In this document: positions 15,635 to 23,015 of the stretch, one piece after another
Layout of the letters: every line of letters starts with the position of its first letter
Position numbering within the stretch: position 1 is the first letter of the stretch
NCBI GenBank assembly: GCA_017539045.1
Contig: JAFYHS010000001.1
Coordinates: 55,390-119,389, forward strand
Source of the DNA: Bacteroidales bacterium
GTDB taxonomy: Bacteria; Bacteroidota; Bacteroidia; Bacteroidales; F082
Direction of reading: 5' to 3'
DNA: 64,000 nucleotides
The notes under the pieces: model-generated
What the model saw: only the letters and a program-made list of their open reading frames with translations
What the model was told of the DNA's origin: nothing
Databases searched by the model: none
Program-made: the position numbers and the translations under genes

Positions 15635-15672
15635 AAGCGGCTTGAAATCATTCAGGCCGCTTTTGTTTTTTT
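15635..15672 (+). terminator. Terminator after the prfB/PepSY unit
   Basis: AAGCGGC (15635-15641) pairs with GCCGCTT (15656-15662), with an inner TGA/TCA extension. A run of nine T broken by one G follows. Confidence 0.85.
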
Positions 15673-15705
15673 GTGGTGACTTTACAATATGTGTTTCAAA
15701 AAACG

Positions 15706-15713
15706 TATTTTTG
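15706..15713 (+). promoter_or_regulatory. -7 box for cstA
   Basis: TATTTTTG followed by C lies 21 bp before the cstA ATG. A -33 element is not evident. Confidence 0.5.
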
Positions 15714-15734
15714 CAGCCATATAAAACGTGTATT

Positions 15735-17189
15735 ATGATTACTTTCTTTATCGCTTTGGCCGTTCTCATTCTCGGCTATTTTGTATACGGAAAGCTCGTC
15801 GAGAAGGTCTTCGGCATCGACCCACAACGCCCCACTCCTGCCATCACTATGGCTGACGGCGTCGACTATGTGCCGATGAAGCCCTGGCGCATCTTCCTCA
15901 TCCAGTTTTTAAACATCGCAGGCGTCGGACCCATCATCGGAGCCATCATGGGCGCCCAGTTCGGCACGGCTTCCTTCCTCTGGATCGTATTGGGTAGCAT
16001 CTTCGCTGGTGCCGTCCACGACTACCTTGCTGGCATGATCTCGCTGCGTGACAAAGGCGCAAGCCTACCCGAAATCCACGGTACCTACTTGGGCAACGGT
16101 GCCAAACAAATCATGCGCGCCTTCACCATCATCCTGATGATATTGGTTGGCGTAGTGTTCGTCAACACACCCGCCACACTGTTGAACGCCAACTTCACAC
16201 AAGGCTGGAACCCCTACATCTGGATTATCATCATCTTGGCTTATTATCTGATTGCCACCTTGTTGCCCATCGACAAGCTCATCGGCAAGATCTACCCCAT
16301 CTTCGGTATTCTTCTGTTGGGCATGGCTGTGGCCATCTTCGTGGCTTTCCTCATCTACAAGCCTGAGATTCCCGAGTTGTGGAGCGGCATGCAGAACCGC
16401 CATCCTGACGCGACCAATAACCCCATCTTCCCGATGATGTTCATCAGCATTGCCTGTGGTGCTATCTCGGGTTTCCATGCCACGCAATCGCCCTTAATGG
16501 CCCGTTGCATGGTGAATGAGAAGCAAGGTCGCCCGATTTTCTACGGTGCCATGATCACCGAAGGCATCGTCGCCTTGATTTGGGCCGCTGCCGCCGCCTA
16601 TTTCTTTGGTCCCGACAGCGTTGTGGATGTTTCGGGCAAGAGCGGTGCCGCCATCGTGGGCATCATCGCTAATACTTGGTTCACGCCTATCATCGCCACC
16701 ATCACCATTTTAGGTGTTATTTCAGCAGCCGTCACCTCAGGCGACACGGCCTTGCGTTCGGCACGACTCATCATCGCCGACTTCATGCACTATGACCAAA
16801 AGCCCATCAAGAACCGTCTGATTGTGGCTGTCCCGATGTTTGTTGTCACTGCTGCCATCTTGGTTTACAGCATATCCGACGCCAAAGGCTTCCAGGTCAT
16901 CTGGCGTTACTTTGCCTGGGCCAACCAAGTGCTGGCCACGGTGACACTTTGGGCTATTTCCGTATACTTGGCCAAGAACAAAGGTAAACTGTGGTATCTC
17001 ATCACCCTCATCCCTGCTCTCTTTATGACTATGGTGACGGGTTGTTTCCTCTTCGTCGCCAAGGCTGCCGATGGTGGACTCGGTTCCATCCTGCCTCGCC
17101 CCGTAGGTTACGGCATCGGCGCAGCCATCACTTTGTTAGGATTGGTGCTGTTCTTGGTGTTTTTAAAGAAGAACAAGGCGAAGGCATAG
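15735..17189 (+). CDS. cstA: CstA-family carbon-starvation transporter
   Basis: This 484-residue polytopic inner-membrane protein belongs to the CstA family; the E. coli members take up pyruvate and peptides during starvation. I start at MITFFIALAVLILGYFVYG, not at an in-frame Met 31 codons earlier that lies over the promoter. Family features visible are FLNIAGVGPIIGAIMGAQFG, GAVHDYLAGMISLRDKG, SGFHATQSPLMARC and VTSGDTALRSARLIIAD. It is shorter than E. coli CstA (about 700 residues), as is usual in Bacteroidota. It is probably monocistronic and ends before a repeat and a bidirectional terminator. The substrate here is not proven. Confidence 0.9.
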   Translation: MITFFIALAVLILGYFVYGKLVEKVFGIDPQRPTPAITMADGVDYVPMKPWRIFLIQFLNIAGVGPIIGAIMGAQFGTASFLWIVLGSIFAGAVHDYLAGMISLRDKGASLPEIHGTYLGNGAKQIMRAFTIILMILVGVVFVNTPATLLNANFTQGWNPYIWIIIILAYYLIATLLPIDKLIGKIYPIFGILLLGMAVAIFVAFLIYKPEIPELWSGMQNRHPDATNNPIFPMMFISIACGAISGFHATQSPLMARCMVNEKQGRPIFYGAMITEGIVALIWAAAAAYFFGPDSVVDVSGKSGAAIVGIIANTWFTPIIATITILGVISAAVTSGDTALRSARLIIADFMHYDQKPIKNRLIVAVPMFVVTAAILVYSISDAKGFQVIWRYFAWANQVLATVTLWAISVYLAKNKGKLWYLITLIPALFMTMVTGCFLFVAKAADGGLGSILPRPVGYGIGAAITLLGLVLFLVFLKKNKAKA

Positions 17190-17275
17190 ATACGCTCACC
17201 TTTCTGCCCATGTCATACCGAGGCTATAGCCGAGTGTATCTATGGGCAGAAAGGTTCGGTATGACATGCCTTCGC
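17178..17275. repeat. Interleaved inverted repeats after cstA
   Basis: Five pairs of complementary segments overlap in a non-nested order: GCGAAGGCAT 17178-17187 with 17266-17275; ATAGATACGCTC 17187-17198 with 17232-17243 (one mismatch); CCTTTCTGCCCAT 17199-17211 with 17242-17254; CATGTCATACCGA 17209-17221 with 17256-17268; and the palindrome GGCTATAGCC 17222-17231. Not all can form at once, so alternative folds or a pseudoknot are possible. The TGTCATACCGA...TCGGTATGACA arms resemble the short palindromic intergenic repeats scattered through many Bacteroidota genomes. Confidence 0.7.
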
Positions 17276-17279
17276 ATAA

Positions 17280-17315
17280 AAAAATGCCCGACTGGAAAAC
17301 CAATCGGGCATTTTT
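17280..17315. terminator. Bidirectional terminator, cstA / iorB
   Basis: AAAAATGCCCGA (17280-17291) pairs with TCGGGCATTTTT (17304-17315) around a 12-nt loop, with A and T runs on both sides. It serves both converging genes. Confidence 0.85.
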
Positions 17316-17333
17316 CGTTTTCAACGGAAAGAC

Positions 17334-17906
17334 TTATTTTGCAGTCGCCTGGGCGAAACCAGCACGCACAGCCTGGATGTTGAGGTCGACGACCTCCTGG
17401 CCTTTCTTGCCGAAGATGTGGGCGATGGCCTCTTCGACCTTCTCCATAGAGATGCCGAGATAAGGCACCGTGGCACCTAACAGCACCATGTTGGAACGGG
17501 CCTTCAGCTGCTTGGCAATCTCGTTGGCGTTGAAGGAAACGACATGCTCAAGCTTGCCCAACTCAGCGTTGATCTTATCCATGTCAGGATAGTTGCTGAT
17601 GTTGACAAAAGGATCGTTGTTGGTGATGACCCAACCTTCCTTGCTCAGCCAAGGTAGATAACGCAAGGCCTCCATAGGCTCAGAAGACAGGATGATGTCG
17701 GCATTGCCTTCCGGGATGACATCGGCAAAGATTTCATTGTCAGAGATGCGGAGGTGCGAGAACACCGAACCGCCACGCTGCGACATGCCGTGAATCTCGG
17801 ACTGTTTCAGGTTCATGCCCATATTGAGAGCAGCGTCAGAGATAATCTTGGCCACCGATACGATGCCGTCGCCACCTACGCCGCAAAGTACTATATCTTT
17901 TTTCAT
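17334..17906 (-). CDS. iorB: Indolepyruvate ferredoxin oxidoreductase, beta subunit
   Basis: This 190-residue gamma/beta-type subunit of a 2-oxoacid:ferredoxin oxidoreductase has the N-terminal CGVGGDGIVSVAKII motif and SEIHGMSQRGGSVFSHLRI, both characteristic of IorB. Together with IorA it oxidatively decarboxylates aryl pyruvates to aryl-acetyl-CoA, coupled to ferredoxin. It can also run in reverse for aromatic amino acid synthesis in anaerobes. It starts 18 nt after iorA and ends at a strong terminator. Confidence 0.92.
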   Translation of the reverse strand: MKKDIVLCGVGGDGIVSVAKIISDAALNMGMNLKQSEIHGMSQRGGSVFSHLRISDNEIFADVIPEGNADIILSSEPMEALRYLPWLSKEGWVITNNDPFVNISNYPDMDKINAELGKLEHVVSFNANEIAKQLKARSNMVLLGATVPYLGISMEKVEEAIAHIFGKKGQEVVDLNIQAVRAGFAQATAK

Positions 17907-17924
17907 TGTATTCTGAATTTAAGG

Positions 17925-19505
17925 TTATTTCTTCATGTGCTTTTTAAGTTCAACGATGCAGGTGCGGTGCGGGATGATGACCGACACGCCGTTGTAGTTG
18001 ACCTCTTCCTCGATGATCTTCACGTTCTCCTCGTGGTTCTTGGGCAACGGGATGATGTCACGGATGTGCTCCGGTTCCACGCCGAGGCCTTCACAGATGC
18101 GGCGGATCTTGTTGTGTGCCGACGAAGGCTGGCCGCCCGTCATGGCGGTGATGTCGTTGTCGAGAATCATGACCACGACATTGGCCTTCTCGTTGACGCA
18201 GTCCATGAGGCCAGTCAGGCCGCTGTGACCGAAGGTACCGTCGCCGATAACGGCCACACTCGGGAAGATGCCCACCTCACTGGCACCCTTGGCCATGGTG
18301 ATGGAGGCACCCATGCACACGGTGGTGTTGATGGCACCCATGTTAAAGCCCAAGGTGTAGCAACCGATGTCGCCAAACACCTTGCCACCCTTATGGTTAG
18401 CCATAACGGCGTTCAAGGCATTGTAGCTGTCGACGTGCGGGCAACCCTGGCAGAGCGCAGGAGGACGGTTGGTGACCACCTCCGGCACCTTAAACATCGT
18501 AGGCACATCCATGCCAAGGGCCTTGGCGACCTTTTCGGCGTTCAGTTCGCCGTCGCGGCGGATGGTCTCGTCGAGACGGCCCATAACATTCTTACCCTTG
18601 CCGAGGAAGCCCTTGATGTGCTCTTCAACAAACGGCTGACCGTCTTCGAGGACGAGGATTTCGTCGCACTCGTCATAGAGCTTGTTGATCATATCGTAAG
18701 GCAGAGGATACTGCGTTACCTTGACGACGGGATACGGACACTTGCCATCGGGGAAGTTCTCCATGAGGTAGTTATAGGCAATACCCGTGGTGATGATACC
18801 GATGTTCTTCTTCGGACCGTCAATGTATTTGTTGAAGCCAGAGGTCTCCGAAGCCTCAGTGAAAGCGGGTTGTTTGTCGATGAGGTCACGATAGAGGCGC
18901 TTGGCATTGGCAGGCAGCAACACGAACGACTTGGCGTCGGCGGGTTCGGTGAGCTCGTTCTGCGGACGGACGGGCTTGCGCACCACGCCAGCGCGGCTGT
19001 GGGCTAGACGGGTCGGGATGCGATAGAGCACCGGCGTGCCGAGTTTTTCACTCAGGTCGTAGCCGTAGTGCACCATATCGTAAGCTTCCTGTTGGTTGGA
19101 AGGCTCCAGCATGGGGATCATGGCCCAGTGACCATAGAAGCGGCTGTCCTGTTCGTCCTGTGACGAGAACATACTCGGGTCGTCGGCCACCACGATAAGG
19201 ACGCCCTTCGTGCCGATGATGGCGGCATTCATGAAGGGGTCGCCGCACACGTTAAGACCAACGTGCTTCATGCAAGTCATGGCACGTTTGCCAGCGTAGG
19301 CCACACCGATGGAGGCCTCGAGGGCCGTCTTCTCGTTGGCGCACCAGTTGGCGATCACGCCGAGTTCCTTTGCTTGCTTCGAGTTGATGACATACTCTGT
19401 GATTTGGGTTGAGGGCGTGCCCGGGTAGCTGTTGATGGCCGAGCCGCCAGCGTCGATGAAGCCTTGCGCAATGGCCTCATCGCCTAAAAGCAATACTTTC
19501 TCCAT
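17925..19505 (-). CDS. iorA: Indolepyruvate ferredoxin oxidoreductase, alpha subunit, without C-terminal ferredoxin domain
   Basis: This 526-residue thiamine-diphosphate enzyme has an N-terminal pyrimidine-binding half (LLLGDEAIAQG, SYPGTPSTQITEY, NEKTALEASIGVAYAG). A TPP-binding half follows with CQGCPHVDSYNAL, GDIGCYTLG, GDGTFGHSGLTGL and ILDNDITAMTGGQ. It ends at IPHRTCIVELKKHMKK. The two CxxCxxCxxxC [4Fe-4S] clusters that close archaeal IorA are absent, so electrons must pass through an external ferredoxin or another route. It is the first gene of the iorAB pair, with its own promoter, and follows coaE by 75 nt. Confidence 0.92.
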   Translation of the reverse strand: MEKVLLLGDEAIAQGFIDAGGSAINSYPGTPSTQITEYVINSKQAKELGVIANWCANEKTALEASIGVAYAGKRAMTCMKHVGLNVCGDPFMNAAIIGTKGVLIVVADDPSMFSSQDEQDSRFYGHWAMIPMLEPSNQQEAYDMVHYGYDLSEKLGTPVLYRIPTRLAHSRAGVVRKPVRPQNELTEPADAKSFVLLPANAKRLYRDLIDKQPAFTEASETSGFNKYIDGPKKNIGIITTGIAYNYLMENFPDGKCPYPVVKVTQYPLPYDMINKLYDECDEILVLEDGQPFVEEHIKGFLGKGKNVMGRLDETIRRDGELNAEKVAKALGMDVPTMFKVPEVVTNRPPALCQGCPHVDSYNALNAVMANHKGGKVFGDIGCYTLGFNMGAINTTVCMGASITMAKGASEVGIFPSVAVIGDGTFGHSGLTGLMDCVNEKANVVVMILDNDITAMTGGQPSSAHNKIRRICEGLGVEPEHIRDIIPLPKNHEENVKIIEEEVNYNGVSVIIPHRTCIVELKKHMKK

Positions 19506-19542
19506 ATCTATAAATCTTGTACTTATACTTTATGAGTTGGCA

Positions 19543-19572
19543 CAAAGATACGGAATAAAACGATACAAACAA
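19543..19572 (-). promoter_or_regulatory. Promoter of iorAB
   Basis: On the minus strand, TTG (19570-19572) and TATCTTTG (19543-19550) are separated by 19 bp. It is a good sigma-ABfr match, 37 bp before the iorA ATG. Confidence 0.7.
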
Positions 19573-19580
19573 GAAAAACT

Positions 19581-20165
19581 TTACAAAGACTTTTGGACTT
19601 CGATGATTTGCCTTAACAAGGCATCGTCCTCGTCATCGTTTTCATGCCAGATGACGTAATCGGCAAGCAGGCGCTTGCCTTCTTCGGGCCATTGCTTGGC
19701 CATACGTGCCCTGACGGTGGCCTCATCACAATGGTCGCGCTCCATGGCACGACGAAGTCGAGTGGCTTCCGAGGCTGACACCATCACGACGGCGTCAAAC
19801 CGCCTTTCCAAACGCTTCTCAAAAATCAATGCCGATTCAAACAGGACGTATGGCGCATCTTGTTTTTCCATCCACTGCTCAAAGTCGACGAACAAGGCGG
19901 GATAGAGGATGCCTTCCAAATCGCGTTGGGCTTTTTCATCATGGAAGATCAAGTCGGCGATAAGCTTTCTGTTCAATGCTGTTTCAGAAAGATAAAACGC
20001 ATCACCGAAACGTTTAACCAATTGTTGGCGCACATCGGGCAAGAAATACATCTGCTTGGCTGCTTCGTCGCTATTGTAGACAGGAATGCCCAAGTGTTGC
20101 TTAAACAACTCGCAAACCCACGACTTGCCGCTGCCTATGTTGCCGGTGATGGCGACTTTCTTCAT
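19581..20165 (-). CDS. coaE: Dephospho-CoA kinase
   Basis: This 194-residue P-loop kinase catalyses the last step of CoA synthesis. I start at MKKVAITGNIGSGKSWV, whose P-loop is GNIGSGKS; the ATG overlaps the stop of the CdaR-like gene by 4 nt. Other family features are YNSDEAAKQM, DLIFHDEKAQRDLEGILYP and the lid region RAMERDHCDEATVRARMAKQWPEE. coaD, the preceding step, is also in this window at 46.7 kb. The neighbourhood yajC-cdaR-coaE is conserved in Bacteroidota. Confidence 0.93.
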   Translation of the reverse strand: MKKVAITGNIGSGKSWVCELFKQHLGIPVYNSDEAAKQMYFLPDVRQQLVKRFGDAFYLSETALNRKLIADLIFHDEKAQRDLEGILYPALFVDFEQWMEKQDAPYVLFESALIFEKRLERRFDAVVMVSASEATRLRRAMERDHCDEATVRARMAKQWPEEGKRLLADYVIWHENDDEDDALLRQIIEVQKSL

Positions 20166-21127
20166 TGTACGATGAGATATTCCACCTTGTCGGGGTGGGT
20201 GCTGAGAATCTGCACATATTGTGGCCAAGCGGCGAGACGCACGTCCAACAGTGGTTGCTTGGCTTTCAGCTGCTGCCTGTCAATGGCAACACTAAACAGG
20301 TCGGGTGTGATGGAGGAATAATCCTTAATAGCCACGAGGCACTTCACCGTCATGGTCTCAGGGAAGAAACGAAGTCGTAGGCTGTCGCTCACTTTGATGG
20401 GTACCTCAATATCGGTTTCAGTATATTTCTCCACTTGCACGGTGGCCTTCACTTCCTTGGTGTTGGAATGGATCTGGCCGTCAAGCAGATTGAGCGCCAC
20501 GGTCTCGCTGAAGCCCTGGCTCACATTGGCTCTGGAAAGCAGCTCGGTCTTGACTGATTTCACCGTGTCGATGGATTCCTCGGGACCATAGATGGTCACA
20601 GAGGACGGGTCGAGCATAGGGATGCCATAAAGGCCATATTGCCGTGCTGTCTTGATGTCAGACAAAAGGACGACGGGCACCACTTTCGACTTCAATATGT
20701 CCATGGTAAAATAAACCTTGGATTCGTTCATGGTGATATCCGAGGCGTTGATACCCAACCTCTCGGCCACCTTCTCAGCGACATATTGGCTACTGAAGGA
20801 ATAGGTATTGTCATTCTCCAACCTGTAAGGCACCTCGTCCAATGATATGGTGACGAATCGGTTAGGTTCGCGGATCATCTTATATCGCAAGGTGTGGAAG
20901 CCGTCGATCAACAACGACATCTTCACCGACTGGTCGCCCGATGATATCCACCTGTCGGCAGGCACCCCTTCAAGCTGCAATCTGAATTTGGTTTGCGTGG
21001 TATAATCCTCTGAGAGTTTTACCAGAAACCAAGCAGCGGTAGAGAGGGCCAAAAAAATGAGAAAAGTAAGGACAGAACGCCGGTTTTGGCGTTCTGCCTT
21101 TTGCTTGATGGTATCCAGTTGGTTCAT
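20162..21127 (-). CDS. CdaR/YbbR-domain membrane protein
   Basis: This 321-residue protein has one N-terminal membrane helix (SVLTFLIFLALSTAAWFLVKL) and an extracytoplasmic part made of YbbR-like beta repeats (for example YGLYGIPMLDPSSVTIYGPEESIDTVKSV). In Firmicutes the YbbR protein CdaR regulates the diadenylate cyclase CdaA; no cdaA homologue is seen here, so that partnership is not shown. I start at MNQLDTIKQKAERQNRR; a longer frame upstream runs over yajC. It lies 1 nt after yajC and overlaps coaE. Confidence 0.82.
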   Translation of the reverse strand: MNQLDTIKQKAERQNRRSVLTFLIFLALSTAAWFLVKLSEDYTTQTKFRLQLEGVPADRWISSGDQSVKMSLLIDGFHTLRYKMIREPNRFVTISLDEVPYRLENDNTYSFSSQYVAEKVAERLGINASDITMNESKVYFTMDILKSKVVPVVLLSDIKTARQYGLYGIPMLDPSSVTIYGPEESIDTVKSVKTELLSRANVSQGFSETVALNLLDGQIHSNTKEVKATVQVEKYTETDIEVPIKVSDSLRLRFFPETMTVKCLVAIKDYSSITPDLFSVAIDRQQLKAKQPLLDVRLAAWPQYVQILSTHPDKVEYLIVQ

Positions 21128-21128
21128 A

Positions 21129-21455
21129 TTAAGCCTGACCCACACGGGCACCGTCCTTAACGAGAGCCGTCTTCTCCACTTCAACCTCCATATTGGGGGC
21201 CAGTGAAATCATGACCGTGGTATCTTTCACCTCGGTGACTTTACCGTGGAAACCGCCAATGGTAACCACCTTGTCGCCCTTCTGTAGGCTGTCGCGGAAC
21301 TTCTGTTCCTCCTTGGCTTTCTTCGACTGGGGACGGATGAAGAACAGCCAGAAAACGACGATGAGAAGCAGCATGAAAATCAAAGTTGAGGCCATAGAGC
21401 CACCTCTTTGAGGTTGTCCTTCAGCAGCTTGTAATAAGATAGTAAGCATGTTCAT
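21129..21455 (-). CDS. yajC: Preprotein translocase subunit YajC
   Basis: This 108-residue small membrane protein has a single helix (STLIFMLLLIVVFWLFFIRPQSKKAKE) followed by the YajC core RDSLQKGDKVVTIGGFHGKV. It is a non-essential partner of SecDF in the Sec translocon. Met1 and Met3 are equally possible starts. secA lies far downstream at 50 kb. The placement between a DUF1573 protein and a CdaR-like protein is typical of the phylum. Confidence 0.9.
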   Translation of the reverse strand: MNMLTILLQAAEGQPQRGGSMASTLIFMLLLIVVFWLFFIRPQSKKAKEEQKFRDSLQKGDKVVTIGGFHGKVTEVKDTTVMISLAPNMEVEVEKTALVKDGARVGQA

Positions 21456-21479
21456 AATAATTAGTATTTAGGTTAAGAA

Positions 21480-21941
21480 TCAATATTGGTCAGGGGTGAG
21501 CACCTTGCCTTTGATACGCAGGATATGTTTAGCAGGCATGGTGTTGCTCATCACCGTGAGAAAACGATTTTGGAAGCCATGATGCCCGGCGCTGTTATAC
21601 GTGGCCTGTATGACACCCGTCTTGCCCGGAGCGATAGGATCACGCGAATAATTCGCCACGGTGCAGCCGCAGCTGGAAGTCACCTGGCTGATAATCAAGG
21701 GAGCGTTACCCGTATTCGTAAAATGGAAAGAATAGCTCACCACTTCACCTTGCAGCAAGCTACCAAAGTCATGTTCTTCCTTGTCAAACGTTATGGCTGC
21801 TTGCTTGTCGGAGGTCTGCGTGGCCGATTTTGGACTCGTCACCAAATCGGTTGAGAGTTGCCCATTTTGGCTATCATTGTTACAGCCCGACAAAAACAAC
21901 AAGGCCAACAACAAAAACGATAACAGATGCTTCATGATCAT
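21480..21941 (-). CDS. DUF1573 lipoprotein
   Basis: This 153-residue protein has a lipoprotein signal (LLALLFLSGCNND) and one DUF1573 domain. The domain reads FDKEEHDFGSLLQGEVVSYSFHFTNTG, then SSCGCTVANYSRDPIAPGKTG, an immunoglobulin-like fold of unknown function. Met1 overlaps the end of the upstream type B T9SS gene by 4 nt and has AAAGG just before it; Met3 is an alternative. It commonly precedes yajC in Bacteroidota, which suggests a role at the envelope. Confidence 0.82.
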   Translation of the reverse strand: MIMKHLLSFLLLALLFLSGCNNDSQNGQLSTDLVTSPKSATQTSDKQAAITFDKEEHDFGSLLQGEVVSYSFHFTNTGNAPLIISQVTSSCGCTVANYSRDPIAPGKTGVIQATYNSAGHHGFQNRFLTVMSNTMPAKHILRIKGKVLTPDQY

Positions 21942-22933
21942 AATCCTTTCTGCGATTTCACAATCATCACCGAGCCTTGATAGGTGGCGTCATTCTTCAA
22001 TCCGTGGCATTTCAGCACATAGAAATAGGTGGCATCAGGCAGGTCGCCGCCGTTCCAATCGTTTTGATAGTCAGTGGAGTGATACACCACACGACCCCAA
22101 CGGTTGAAGACAGTCAATTCGGACGACTCATAATAACTGCTCAGCGGCTCATAGCCTTCATACTCAGCGCCTGTGCCTCCACCATCGTTTTTCGAACTCG
22201 GCATGTCGCTGCCGCCATCAAGAGAGATGATGAAATAGTCGTTGACACCATCGCCATTAGGCGTGAATACGTTGGGAATCTTCAGCTTCACAGGGTTTAC
22301 CCTGATGGTCTTAAAATACGAGGTGTCGCAGCCTTGTGGGTTAAACACTTTCAACTCGGTAGTGTATTCTCCGGTTTCCACATAAGTGAAACGAGGCGAC
22401 TCGGAGGTGGAAGTGATGTTATACTGGCTGTTCAGAATCCAATAAAAGTTACTGATGTCAAGCGTATCAGCAGAAAGATTCTCAAACGAATACGTCACAT
22501 GGGGATTCTGCAGATACACGGTATCTTTCGGCTCGGTCGAAATCTCGACGACGGGATTGGGATAGGCCTTCAGCCACACACTATCGCGCCGCATGCAACC
22601 TTGACTATCGGTCACACGGATAAAATAGTACCTGTATGCCTCCAAACCAATGGCCCACGTGGGGTCGGTAGGGGCGATATGGAGCGGGCTGACTTCCCAT
22701 TGATAAGTATAGGGCGGGGCGAAGACGCCACCTTGTTGCACTGTGGCTACACTGTCGACATAGGCCTGCACCTGTGCGTTACGGCCGTTTTCCTCATCGT
22801 GGTTGCTGCAAGTCAACTTCAACTGGCGAAACTTGACCTTGAAATTGCAGGTGTCCTGTGCCTCAGAACAAACTGCCAACATCATCAATGCCAGCAGCAA
22901 CACGGTCTTTCTTATGATGCTTGTATTTCTCAT
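21938..22933 (-). CDS. Secreted protein with type B T9SS (gliding-motility-associated) C-terminal domain
   Basis: This 331-residue protein has a signal peptide (KTVLLLALMMLAVCSEAQ) and a middle region with PKD-like strands (VTYSFENLSADTLDISNFYWILN). The C-terminal CHU_C domain has the hallmark IPNVFTPNGDGVNDYF and LTVFNRWGRVVYHSTDYQNDWNG. Type B sorting domains direct export by the Por/T9SS machinery. I start at MRNTSIIRK; the longer frame adds a non-signal segment. The ligand or enzymatic role is unknown, because no catalytic domain is visible. Confidence 0.85.
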   Translation of the reverse strand: MRNTSIIRKTVLLLALMMLAVCSEAQDTCNFKVKFRQLKLTCSNHDEENGRNAQVQAYVDSVATVQQGGVFAPPYTYQWEVSPLHIAPTDPTWAIGLEAYRYYFIRVTDSQGCMRRDSVWLKAYPNPVVEISTEPKDTVYLQNPHVTYSFENLSADTLDISNFYWILNSQYNITSTSESPRFTYVETGEYTTELKVFNPQGCDTSYFKTIRVNPVKLKIPNVFTPNGDGVNDYFIISLDGGSDMPSSKNDGGGTGAEYEGYEPLSSYYESSELTVFNRWGRVVYHSTDYQNDWNGGDLPDATYFYVLKCHGLKNDATYQGSVMIVKSQKGL

Positions 22934-23015
22934 CCCAAAACAAAATAGGTTGCAAAGATAGGAATTTTCCTTTGATGAACGCAACAAGTCAACGATTATT
23001 GTTTCAACAAACCGT

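Noticed and set aside
17754-19007. A 417-codon plus-strand open frame opposite iorA and iorB.
   Set aside because: It is rich in His, Val and Asp residues arising from antisense GTC/GAC/CAC patterns, with no family resemblance.
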